A stretch of DNA of 13,109 bases, taken from assembly GCA_036259355.1 (NCBI GenBank), contig DATABY010000228.1:1-13109 (forward strand), written 5' to 3'. Source of the DNA: JALZDI01 sp036259355. GTDB taxonomy: Bacteria > Actinomycetota > Actinomycetes > Propionibacteriales > Nocardioidaceae. The notes under the pieces are model-generated. The model searched no databases. It was not told where the DNA came from and saw nothing but the letters and a program-made list of their open reading frames with translations. Below are positions 1 through 5,452 of the stretch, one piece after another. A program made the position numbers and the translations under genes. How positions within the stretch are numbered: position 1 is the stretch's first letter; each line of letters starts with the position of its first letter.

Positions 1-6
1 GGGGGG

Positions 7-33
7 GACCCAACACATCGGCCCGAGTGGGTC
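7..33 (-). terminator. Possible terminator hairpin after the H1-like gene
   Basis: GACCCA at 7-12 pairs with TGGGTC at 28-33 across a 15-nt loop. The right arm overlaps the stop codon of the minus-strand H1-like gene (TGA, 34-32). On the minus strand the stem runs into a C-rich tract rather than a U tract. The stem is only 6 bp, so this is a weak call based on position. The upstream side is cut by the window edge. Confidence 0.25.
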
Positions 34-406
34 AGGACTTCTTGGCCGTGCGCCGGGTGGTCGAGGCCTTCCTGGCCGGAGCCTTGGTCGCACGGGCGGT
101 GGTGGTCTTGCGTGCGGGGGACTTCTTCGCCGCCCTCGTTCCGGTTGCCTTCCGCGCCGGTGACTTCTTGGCGGTGGTCTTCTTCGCAGGCGACTTCTTG
201 GCCGTGGTCTTCTTGGCGGTGGACTTCTTGGCAGGTGACTTCTTCGCCGTGCTCGACCTGCCGGCCTCGGACGCGGTTGCCTTCGCGGTCCGAGTGGTCT
301 TCCTCGCGGCTGACTTGGCTGCGCCGACCGGGCTGGTTGCGGCCTTCCTCGCACCCGACTGCACAGCCTTTGCAGACCGTTTGGCGGTAGCTGTTGTTGC
401 CGGCAC
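32..406 (-). CDS. Histone H1-like Lys/Ala-rich nucleoid protein
   Basis: A 124-residue, strongly basic, low-complexity protein made almost wholly of Ala, Lys, Arg, Thr and Ser. Residues 52-86 are seven unbroken pentapeptides of the form [ST][TP]A[KR]K, followed by looser AKKSPARK-type units to the C-terminus, which ends AKKS. This composition matches eukaryotic H1 tails, bacterial Hc2-like proteins and the lysine-rich tails of actinobacterial HU (HupB, HupS). No HU fold precedes it, so it is a free-standing tail-like protein, probably disordered, that presumably binds and compacts DNA non-specifically. I chose the GTG at 406 because AGGGAGGA lies just upstream (411-418). The frame stays open to another GTG at 472, which would add 22 residues (begins MSSSPQEQ) unlike the rest and has a poorer ribosome site. 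The family assignment rests on composition only, since low-complexity sequence gives no reliable homology. No partner gene lies beside it. Confidence 0.8.
   Translation of the reverse strand: MPATTATAKRSAKAVQSGARKAATSPVGAAKSAARKTTRTAKATASEAGRSSTAKKSPAKKSTAKKTTAKKSPAKKTTAKKSPARKATGTRAAKKSPARKTTTARATKAPARKASTTRRTAKKS
149..253 (-). repeat. 15-bp coding repeats (7 pentapeptide units)
   Basis: Seven consecutive 15-nt units encode residues 52-86 of the H1-like protein, reading STAKK, SPAKK, STAKK, TTAKK, SPAKK, TTAKK, SPARK. On the plus strand they show as alternating gacttcttggc and gtcttcttggc blocks. The DNA units differ mostly at third codon positions, so the array is not a fresh slippage product. 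Copy number could still vary between strains. Confidence 0.85.
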
Positions 407-410
407 CGTT

Positions 411-447
411 TCCTCCCTGATGGGATGTCGTCCGGCGGCACGCCGGA
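411..447 (-). promoter_or_regulatory. Leader hairpin and Shine-Dalgarno of H1-like gene
   Basis: AGGGAGGA at 411-418 (read on the minus strand) sits four bases before the GTG at 406 and decides the start. Just upstream, TCCGGC (431-436) and GCCGGA (442-447) form a 6-bp stem with a 5-nt loop. If transcription begins further upstream, this hairpin lies in the 5' leader close to the ribosome site. Whether it regulates translation is inference. Confidence 0.5.
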
Positions 448-603
448 GTTGTTCTTGTGGTGAGGATGACACTTTTTTTCACCCTCGCTTGTGATCTTTC
501 CAACTTCGGCGCGTCACGTAAACCATCTTCGTTCTCCACTTTGGGTGTCGCGTCGGCACCGAGGACGTCCAGCACGCCCCGCACATCCATTGTGCCGTGT
601 CAG

Positions 604-627
604 TTTTCCCTTGCTGTAAAGGGAAAA
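604..627. repeat. Perfect 9-bp inverted repeat, TTTTCCCTT-N6-AAGGGAAAA
   Basis: TTTTCCCTT (604-612) and AAGGGAAAA (619-627) are exact inverted copies around a 6-nt spacer. A further GTGT (597-600) can pair with ACAC (632-635) across a small internal loop. No gene ends nearby on either strand and no T tract follows, so it is not an ordinary terminator. The A/T-rich, spaced dyad looks like a two-helix regulator's operator, or the stem of a small RNA. The cognate factor is unknown. Confidence 0.55.
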
Positions 628-735
628 GAGCACACCAACGCCGGCACGTTGATGACACGCATGCCCACGACCCGACATCGAGAAAGAGACACCAACTTCC
701 GTACGACGTGGCAGCAGGCCGCGTGTCTTGGGGGT

Positions 736-748
736 TCGATGACATCGA
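736..748. promoter_or_regulatory. Palindrome TCGATG-A-CATCGA, possible operator
   Basis: A perfect 6+1+6 dyad, 54 bp upstream of the small membrane protein start. Its size and position suit an operator. However, short dyads are not rare in GC-rich DNA, and I recognise no regulator for it. It does not match the actinobacterial LexA box. Confidence 0.25.
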
Positions 749-802
749 CCACGGTGCCGTGTGGCCGGCTTTCCGTCCTCGCGTGGGTGCGAAGATGGTT
801 CG

Positions 803-1069
803 ATGAGCAAGCTCAACCTGCGCCGGTCCGGGCCGTGGATAGGCATGGCCGGTCTGGTGTCGATGCTGTGGCTCTACGGGGCCTCGGGACTCGTCGGTCC
901 CAACTGGCTGCCCGTTCCGCTGGTCGCCTTCTGGCTGGTGCTCTTCGTCCTGGCCTGCCGCTGGTTCAGCAACCGCCCCTACACCGTGCTCGTGCTACCC
1001 GTCGTGGCGTTTGCCGTCTGGTTCGCAGTCGTGATGGCCGGCGCCGCGTGGCTCGGCTGGACCGCGTGA
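803..1069 (+). CDS. Small membrane protein with three predicted helices
   Basis: An 88-residue protein that I do not recognise. After a short basic N-terminus (MSKLNLRRSG) it has three hydrophobic stretches at about residues 11-31, 35-54 and 61-84, separated by short loops. The second loop holds CRWFSNRPY, whose Arg residues would favour a cytoplasmic position. The protein is rich in Trp and in Val/Ala and ends GWTA, with no further domain. I chose the ATG at 803 because it begins a natural basic-then-hydrophobic N-terminus. The ribosome site is weak (only GAAGATGG upstream). It stands alone: divergent from the H1-like gene and convergent with panB, whose stop lies 64 bp away. Hydrophobic periodicity and typical high-GC codon use support real coding. 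The role is unknown. Confidence 0.65.
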   Translation: MSKLNLRRSGPWIGMAGLVSMLWLYGASGLVGPNWLPVPLVAFWLVLFVLACRWFSNRPYTVLVLPVVAFAVWFAVVMAGAAWLGWTA

Positions 1070-1133
1070 CGCAGACCCTTTCCTGCGGTCTCTACGCGAG
1101 GGTCGAACCTCCGTGCCCAGAGTGCCGTGTGAC

Positions 1134-1991
1134 TCAGGCGAAGGTGTGCTCGTCGTCGGGAAACGTCCCGTCGGCGACGTCGGCGGCGTAGCGCTCGGCG
1201 GCATCGAGGAGTACGCCGTGCAGGTCGGCGTACCGCTTCACGAACCGCGGCGCACGACCGGTTCGCAGGCCGGCCATGTCCTGCCACACCAGCACCTGCG
1301 CGTCGCAGTGCGGGCCGGCGCCGATTCCGATCGTGGGAATCGTCAGCTCGTGGGTGACCTGTTTCGCGACCTCGCCGGGAACCATCTCCATGACCAGCGT
1401 GAAGGCACCGGCTGCTTCGAGCTCGGTGGCCTCCTCGACCAGCCGGGCTGCTGCGTCACCGCGGCCCTGGACCCGGTAGCCGCCGAGCCCGTGCTCGCTC
1501 TGCGGAGTGAACCCGATGTGCGCCATCACGGGGATGCCGGCCCGGGTGAGCTTCTCCACCTGCGGCACCACCCCCAGCCCGCCCTCGAGCTTGACCGCGT
1601 GTGCCTCGGCCTCCTTCATGAACCGCACGGCGGTGTGGAACGCCTGCTCCGGCGACGCCTGGTACGACCCGAACGGGAGGTCGGCCACCACCAGTGCCCG
1701 TGACACCGAGCGGGTCACCGCACGCACCAGCGGGATCAGCTCGTCGACGGTGACCGGAAGTGAGGTCTGGTTGCCGAACACGTTGTTGCTGGCGGAGTCG
1801 CCGACCAGGAGCACCGGGATCCCCGCCTCGTCGAAGGTCTGCGCGGCGTACTGCTCGTAGGCGGTGAGCATCGCCCACCGTTCCCCGCGCTGTTTCATGT
1901 CCTGCAGGTGGTGAGTGCGGATCCGCTTGATGTGGGCGGCGGACCTGTCCGCCTGCGGGCCGCTGCCGTACGGCGCTGGCGTCTCGCTCAT
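1134..1991 (-). CDS. panB: Ketopantoate hydroxymethyltransferase PanB
   Basis: A 285-residue cytosolic enzyme that transfers a hydroxymethyl group from 5,10-methylenetetrahydrofolate to 2-oxoisovalerate, giving ketopantoate. This is the first committed step of pantothenate and coenzyme A synthesis. Hallmarks occur in order: LLVGDSASNN with metal-ligand Asp65; VVADLPFGSYQAS with Asp104; VKLEGG with Lys134 and Glu136; HIGFTPQS with His158; MEMVP with the likely catalytic Glu202; and IGIGAGPHCDAQVLVWQD at 221-238. The length fits the family (about 260-290) once a divergent 20-residue N-terminus is allowed for, as is common in actinobacterial PanB. The ATG at 1991 has GAGGT upstream. nadE lies 60 bp upstream on the same strand, so the two may be co-transcribed, although a TAGGCT -10 candidate at 2049-2054 could give panB its own start. 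Both genes make nucleotide-containing cofactors (CoA and NAD). panC and panD are not in the window. Confidence 0.96.
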   Translation of the reverse strand: MSETPAPYGSGPQADRSAAHIKRIRTHHLQDMKQRGERWAMLTAYEQYAAQTFDEAGIPVLLVGDSASNNVFGNQTSLPVTVDELIPLVRAVTRSVSRALVVADLPFGSYQASPEQAFHTAVRFMKEAEAHAVKLEGGLGVVPQVEKLTRAGIPVMAHIGFTPQSEHGLGGYRVQGRGDAAARLVEEATELEAAGAFTLVMEMVPGEVAKQVTHELTIPTIGIGAGPHCDAQVLVWQDMAGLRTGRAPRFVKRYADLHGVLLDAAERYAADVADGTFPDDEHTFA

Positions 1992-2048
1992 GTGGCTACC
2001 TCGCTGAGAGCTCTCGAGGCTCCCCGATGGAGTCCCCGGACCGGGCTC

Positions 2049-2054
2049 AGCCTA
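2049..2054 (-). promoter_or_regulatory. Candidate -10 element for panB
   Basis: TAGGCT on the minus strand (2054 to 2049) matches TANNNT and is built partly from the nadE stop codon. A start about 7 nt downstream would give panB a leader of roughly 50 nt containing the palindrome GAGAGCTCTC (2006-2015). No clear -35 is seen inside the end of nadE. It is equally possible that panB is simply read through from nadE. Confidence 0.3.
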
Positions 2055-3812
2055 GTGGGGGGCGACTTCGCGCCAGCGGTTGGAGATCGGCAGCCTGCGG
2101 TCGCGCCCGAAGTTGCGCACCGACACCTTCGGACCCGGCGGGTACTGCCGCCGCTTGTACTCGGCTCGGTCGACCAGCCGCAGCACCCGCTCGACCAGAT
2201 CCGGCTCGAATCCGTCGGCGACCAGCGCCGCCGACCCGTGGTCGCGCTCGATGTAGTCGTCGAGGACGTCGTCGAGTAGCCCGTAGTCGGGTAGCGAGTC
2301 GCTGTCGAGCTGTCCCGGCCGAAGCTCGGCGCTGGGTGGCTTGCCGATCACGTTCTCGGGGAGCGGGGGTTTCTCGCCGCGTCGTTCCGCGTCGGCGTTG
2401 CGCCAGCGGGACAGCTCCCACACCTGGGTCTTCAGCACGTCCTTCAGCGGCGCGTAGCCGCCGACCGCGTCGCCGTAGATGGTGGAGTAGCCGACCGCGA
2501 GCTCGCTCTTGTTGCCGCACGCGAGCACCAGATGCCCGTCCTGGTTCGACAGCCCCATCCAGATGATCGCCCGAATCCGCGCCTGCAGGTTCTCCTCGGC
2601 GAGGCCGTCGAGGGAGAGCTTGTCCTGGAACGCGTCGAACATGGTCGCGATCGGGACGACCTGGTAGTTCAGGCCTGTCCGCTTGGCCAGCTCCTGCGCG
2701 TCGGTCTTGGAGTGCTCGCTGGACCAGTCGCTGGGGTTGGAGACGCCGTACACGTGCTCGGGCCCGATCGCGTCGCAGGCGATCACCGCCGTCAGCGTCG
2801 AGTCGATGCCGCCGGACAGTCCCAGCAGCACCGAGTCGAAGCCGTTCTTGCGCACGTAGTCGCGCAGCCCCACCACCAGGGCGTGGTACATCTCCGCGCA
2901 GTCGTCGAGGCGCGGGGCCACGACCGGCTCGAGCGGCGAGTACGGCGGCACCTGATCGCTCGAGATGACTGTGCCCTGGATGCCCAGACCGCTGTAGCCG
3001 GACTCCGGCGCGACCGAGCCCTGCGGGTCGGCGGCCTCCAACTCGAGGTCGACGACCAGCAGAGCCTCGTCGAACTGGGGAGCGCGGGCGAGCACCGCAC
3101 CCTCCGTGTCCACCACGATGGAGTCGCCGTCGAAGACGAGCTCGTCCTGCCCGCCGACGAGGTTGACGTAGGCCAGCGGGCAGCCGGCCTCGCGGGCACG
3201 CTCGGCGCACAGCTCCAGCCGCCGGTCGTCCTTGTTGTGCTCGTACGGCGAGCCGTTGAGGACCACGAGGAGCCCCGCGTCGGCGGAGCGGGCGGTGACG
3301 GTCGGCCCGTCCTGCCACAGGTCCTCGCAGATGCAGAACGCCACGTCGATGCCGCGGACCCGTACGACCTGCATGGTCTCGCCGGGCACGAAGTAGCGGT
3401 ACTCGTCGAACACGCCGTAGTTGGGCAGGTGGTGCTTGGCGTAGCAGGCCCGCACGTGTCCGTGGTGCAGGACCGCGGCAGCGTTCTGGGGGGCGCCCCG
3501 AGGCCGGCCGACGCGATGTTCCAGGCCGGTGTCGCTGCTGAGGAAGCCGACCAGCACCGGGCAGTCACCGAGCCCCTCCGCCTGCAGCCGCTGTGCCAGC
3601 GCGCCGACGGCCTCCTTGGAGGCCTCGACGAACGAGGACCGGAAGGCGAGGTCCTCGATCGGGTAGCCGGTCAGCGCCATCTCCGGGAACGCGACGAGGT
3701 GTGCGCCCCGCTCGACCGCCTCGCGGGTGCGGGCGAGCACGCGGTCGGCGTTGCCGGCGATGTCGCCGACGACGAAGTTGTCCTGGACCAGGGCGATGCG
3801 CAGCTGTGCCAC
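2052..3812 (-). CDS. nadE: Glutamine-dependent NAD+ synthetase NadE
   Basis: A 586-residue two-domain enzyme that amidates nicotinic acid adenine dinucleotide to NAD+ using ATP and ammonia released from glutamine. Residues 1 to about 260 are a nitrilase-type glutaminase with the triad visible as Glu44 (FPEMALTGY), Lys126 (YAKHHLPNYG) and Cys162 (CEDLW). Residues about 300-586 are the synthetase, with the ATP-pyrophosphatase P-loop SGGIDS at 333-338 and the conserved GNKSELAVGYSTIYGDAVGG at 433-452. The frame is open another 60 codons upstream, but that part is Ala/Ser-rich and unlike the family. The GTG at 3812 puts the conserved LRIALVQ strand at the N-terminus. It is preceded by TAGGCT and a 7-nt gap and lacks a ribosome site, which suggests leaderless translation. 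It is divergent from glnA2 and upstream of panB. It consumes glutamine, so control by nitrogen status from the shared intergenic region would make sense. Confidence 0.96.
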   Translation of the reverse strand: MAQLRIALVQDNFVVGDIAGNADRVLARTREAVERGAHLVAFPEMALTGYPIEDLAFRSSFVEASKEAVGALAQRLQAEGLGDCPVLVGFLSSDTGLEHRVGRPRGAPQNAAAVLHHGHVRACYAKHHLPNYGVFDEYRYFVPGETMQVVRVRGIDVAFCICEDLWQDGPTVTARSADAGLLVVLNGSPYEHNKDDRRLELCAERAREAGCPLAYVNLVGGQDELVFDGDSIVVDTEGAVLARAPQFDEALLVVDLELEAADPQGSVAPESGYSGLGIQGTVISSDQVPPYSPLEPVVAPRLDDCAEMYHALVVGLRDYVRKNGFDSVLLGLSGGIDSTLTAVIACDAIGPEHVYGVSNPSDWSSEHSKTDAQELAKRTGLNYQVVPIATMFDAFQDKLSLDGLAEENLQARIRAIIWMGLSNQDGHLVLACGNKSELAVGYSTIYGDAVGGYAPLKDVLKTQVWELSRWRNADAERRGEKPPLPENVIGKPPSAELRPGQLDSDSLPDYGLLDDVLDDYIERDHGSAALVADGFEPDLVERVLRLVDRAEYKRRQYPPGPKVSVRNFGRDRRLPISNRWREVAPH

Positions 3813-3819
3813 GCGAGTG

Positions 3820-3825
3820 AGCCTA
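3820..3825 (-). promoter_or_regulatory. -10 element giving a leaderless nadE start
   Basis: TAGGCT on the minus strand (3825 to 3820) ends 7 nt before the GTG at 3812. That is the spacing at which transcription would begin on the start codon itself. No ribosome site lies between. The pattern recurs in front of the amidotransferase gene (7703-7708), which strengthens both calls. Confidence 0.55.
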
Positions 3826-3886
3826 ACGTCCGCCGAAGCGCGCGCCACAGCGGACGCGGCGGCGGACGTGCGCGGCATCGCGGTCG

Positions 3887-3902
3887 GAAACGCGGCGGAA
3901 AC
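3887..3902 (+). promoter_or_regulatory. Candidate GlnR box upstream of glnA2
   Basis: GAAAC-GCGGCG-GAAAC: two half-sites exactly 6 nt apart. The published actinobacterial GlnR consensus is gTnAC-n6-GaAAC. The second half-site matches fully and the first differs only at its second base. The site lies 56 bp before the glnA2 start and 74 bp before the divergent nadE start, as expected for a nitrogen-control operator. No further repeat of the half-site at 11-bp spacing is seen on either side. The assignment is inference from spacing and context. Confidence 0.45.
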
Positions 3903-3945
3903 AAGGGTCCGGCAGACTGTCGGCTGACCCCACGATGTCGTCGCC

Positions 3946-3952
3946 GAGGAGG
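3946..3952 (+). promoter_or_regulatory. Ribosome binding site that sets the glnA2 start
   Basis: GAGGAGG lies 6 nt before the ATG at 3959. It is inside the coding frame that would begin at the upstream ATG (3935), so it argues that translation starts at 3959 and that the eight extra residues (MSSPRRPG) are not made. Confidence 0.8.
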
Positions 3953-3958
3953 CCGGGA

Positions 3959-5299
3959 ATGGGGAAGCAGGAAGAGTTCGTGCTGCGCGCACTCGAGGAG
4001 CGCGACGTGCGCTTCGTGCGGCTGTGGTTCACCGATGTCCTCGGCTTCCTCAAGTCCGTCGCGATCGCCCCCGCCGAGCTCGAGGGCGCCTTCAGCGAGG
4101 GGATCGGGTTCGACGGCTCCGCGATCGAGGGCTTCGCCCGGGTGTACGAGGCGGACATGCTGGCCAAGCCGGACCCGGCGACGTTCCAGATCCTGCCCTG
4201 GCGCGGGGAGTTCCCCGCCACGGCGCGGATGTTCTGCGACATCGTGATGCCCGACGGGTCGCCGTCGTACGCCGATCCCCGCTACGTCCTCAAGCGCACG
4301 CTGAGCAAGGCCGCGGAGAAGGGGTTCACCTTCTACACGCACCCCGAGATCGAGTTCTTCCTGTTCAAGAACACGCCTGGCGACCCGGGCCTGGACCCGG
4401 TGCCGGTCGACAGCAGCGGATACTTCGACCACACCGCGCAGGGAGCCGGCAGCGACTTCCGCCGCGAGGCGATCACGATGCTGGAGTCGATGGGCATCTC
4501 GGTGGAGTTCAGCCACCACGAGGGTGCGCCCGGCCAGCAGGAGATCGACCTGCGCTACGCCGACGCGCTGTCCACCGCCGACAACATCATGACGTTCCGC
4601 GTCGTGCTGAAGGAGGTGGCACTGTCGCAGGGGCTGTACGCCTCGTTCATGCCCAAGCCGTTCACCGAGTACCCCGGCTCGGGCATGCACACGCACATGT
4701 CGTTGTTCGAGGGCGACCGCAACGTCTTCTTCGAGGCCGGTGCGGAGTACCACCTGTCCAAGACCGGCCGGGCGTTCATCGCCGGCCTCCTGCACCACGC
4801 GGCCGAGATCAACGCGGTGACCAACCAGTGGGTCAACTCCTACAAGCGGATGGCGGCCGGCGGGGAGGCCCCGTCGTACATCTGCTGGGGACACAACAAC
4901 CGCTCCGCGCTCGTGCGGGTGCCGATGTACAAGCCGTCCAAGGGGCAGTCGACCCGGATCGAGCTGCGCTCCATCGACACCGCCTGCAACCCCTACCTCG
5001 CCTTCGCGGTGATGCTGGCGGCAGGGATGAAGGGCATCGAGGAGGACTACCCGCTGCCGCCGGGTGCCGAGGACGACGTGTGGAGCCTGACCGACCGTGA
5101 GCGGCGCGCGATGGGGATCCAGCCGCTGCCGAAGAACCTCGACGACGCCATCGTGCTGATGGAGAGCAGCGAGCTGGTGGCCGAGACGCTCGGTGAGCAG
5201 GTCTTCGACTTCTTCCTGCGCAACAAGCGGCAGGAGTTCGACGACTACCGCCGCCAGGTCACCCGCTTCGAGCGTGAGCGACTGCTCCCGGTGCTCTGA
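3959..5299 (+). CDS. glnA2: GlnA2-type glutamine synthetase family protein
   Basis: A 446-residue type I glutamine synthetase family ligase (ATP + glutamate + amine or ammonia). Conserved sites: FDGSAIEGF (Asp52), HPEIEFF (metal ligands Glu130, Glu132), HHEGAPGQQE (Glu188, Glu195), GSGMHTHMS (His244, His246), NSYKRM (Arg297), HNNRSALVR (Arg315) and RIELRSIDTACNPYL (Arg333, Glu335, Arg337). The length and the start (MGKQEEFVLRALEERDVRFV) match the GlnA2 subgroup, not the roughly 475-residue GlnA1. At the place of the adenylylated Tyr of GlnA1 (NLYDLPPEE) this protein has DDVWSLTDRE, with Trp375, so GlnE probably does not modify it. The second Ser of the usual FDGSS is Ala55. In Streptomyces, GlnA2 has been reported as a gamma-glutamylpolyamine synthetase, so the substrate may be a polyamine rather than ammonia. 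The start is fixed by GAGGAGG at 3946-3952. A GlnR-like site lies upstream and strong hairpins downstream, which suggests a single-gene unit. Confidence 0.95.
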   Translation: MGKQEEFVLRALEERDVRFVRLWFTDVLGFLKSVAIAPAELEGAFSEGIGFDGSAIEGFARVYEADMLAKPDPATFQILPWRGEFPATARMFCDIVMPDGSPSYADPRYVLKRTLSKAAEKGFTFYTHPEIEFFLFKNTPGDPGLDPVPVDSSGYFDHTAQGAGSDFRREAITMLESMGISVEFSHHEGAPGQQEIDLRYADALSTADNIMTFRVVLKEVALSQGLYASFMPKPFTEYPGSGMHTHMSLFEGDRNVFFEAGAEYHLSKTGRAFIAGLLHHAAEINAVTNQWVNSYKRMAAGGEAPSYICWGHNNRSALVRVPMYKPSKGQSTRIELRSIDTACNPYLAFAVMLAAGMKGIEEDYPLPPGAEDDVWSLTDRERRAMGIQPLPKNLDDAIVLMESSELVAETLGEQVFDFFLRNKRQEFDDYRRQVTRFERERLLPVL

Positions 5300-5337
5300 A
5301 CCCGTCCGGGTCGGGGGGCACCCGTGCGTGGCACGGG
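5300..5337 (+). terminator. Hairpins just after the glnA2 stop
   Basis: ACCCG-TC-CGGGT (5300-5311) directly follows the stop codon, and CCCGTGC-GTG-GCACGGG (5321-5337) follows nine bases later. Both are perfect, tight stems without a U tract, the form often seen at actinobacterial gene ends. Together with the next hairpin they probably end the glnA2 transcript. Confidence 0.5.
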
Positions 5338-5377
5338 GCGCGTGTTCGGCGAATTTGCGAGTTTCGCCACACGCGCC
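5337..5377 (+). terminator. Long two-stage stem-loop between glnA2 and the propeller gene
   Basis: Outer arms GGCGCGTGT (5337-5345) and ACACGCGCC (5369-5377) pair perfectly over 9 bp. After a 2-nt bulge, GGCGAA (5348-5353) pairs with TTCGCC (5363-5368) around a 9-nt loop. That is 15 base pairs within 41 nt, beginning 38 nt past the glnA2 stop and ending 75 nt before the next start. A terminator is the plainest reading. Because it is dyad-symmetric and lies upstream of the secreted protein gene, it could also be an operator or a 3'-end stabilising structure. Confidence 0.5.
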
Positions 5378-5452
5378 GCCGTCTCGGGTGTGGACTGAGC
5401 GGAAACCGCCGCGGGTGGCGGTGTTCGTATCAGTTCACACAGTGGGGGCGCT

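Larger units (their letters stand above)
473..802. other. Gene-free, less GC-rich intergenic region
   Basis: About 330 bp between the divergent H1-like and small membrane protein genes (about 395 bp if counted from the start at 406). By eye it is richer in A/T runs than its surroundings (ctttttttc at 472-480, the TTTTCCCTT palindrome at 604-627). Open frames here on both strands give arginine- and serine-rich translations with no recognisable domain, no good ribosome site and heavy mutual overlap, so I call no gene. It must hold the promoters of both flanking genes. I see two palindromes (604-627 and 736-748) but no convincing -35/-10 pair. A small RNA is possible but unsupported. Confidence 0.5.

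Noticed and set aside
149..253. Regular 15-bp repeats considered as a CRISPR or minisatellite.
   Set aside because: There are no unique spacers. The repeats are in frame, vary at third positions and encode a coherent Lys-rich pentapeptide array.
1074..1104. GACCCT...AGGGTC as a terminator between the membrane protein and panB.
   Set aside because: A 6-bp stem with a 19-nt loop is too weak to call, and shorter alternative pairings compete with it.
592..1131. GTGCCGTGT occurring three times (near 592, 754 and 1123).
   Set aside because: It is a short word with uneven spacing and different flanks, and one copy lies beside the panB stop, so chance is the simplest explanation.
457..1191. A 244-codon plus-strand frame across the gene-free region and over the small membrane protein.
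   Set aside because: The translation is Arg/Thr/Ser-rich with no domain, and it overlaps the more convincing membrane protein frame.
2532..4247. A 571-codon plus-strand open frame opposite nadE that runs into glnA2.
   Set aside because: It overlaps two real genes in other frames, has no ribosome site, and gives an Arg/Val/Gly-rich translation with no family features.
5391..5406. TGGAC-N6-GAAAC upstream of the propeller gene as a second GlnR box.
   Set aside because: The first half-site mismatches the consensus at two of its four fixed bases and the gene has no nitrogen-related role.
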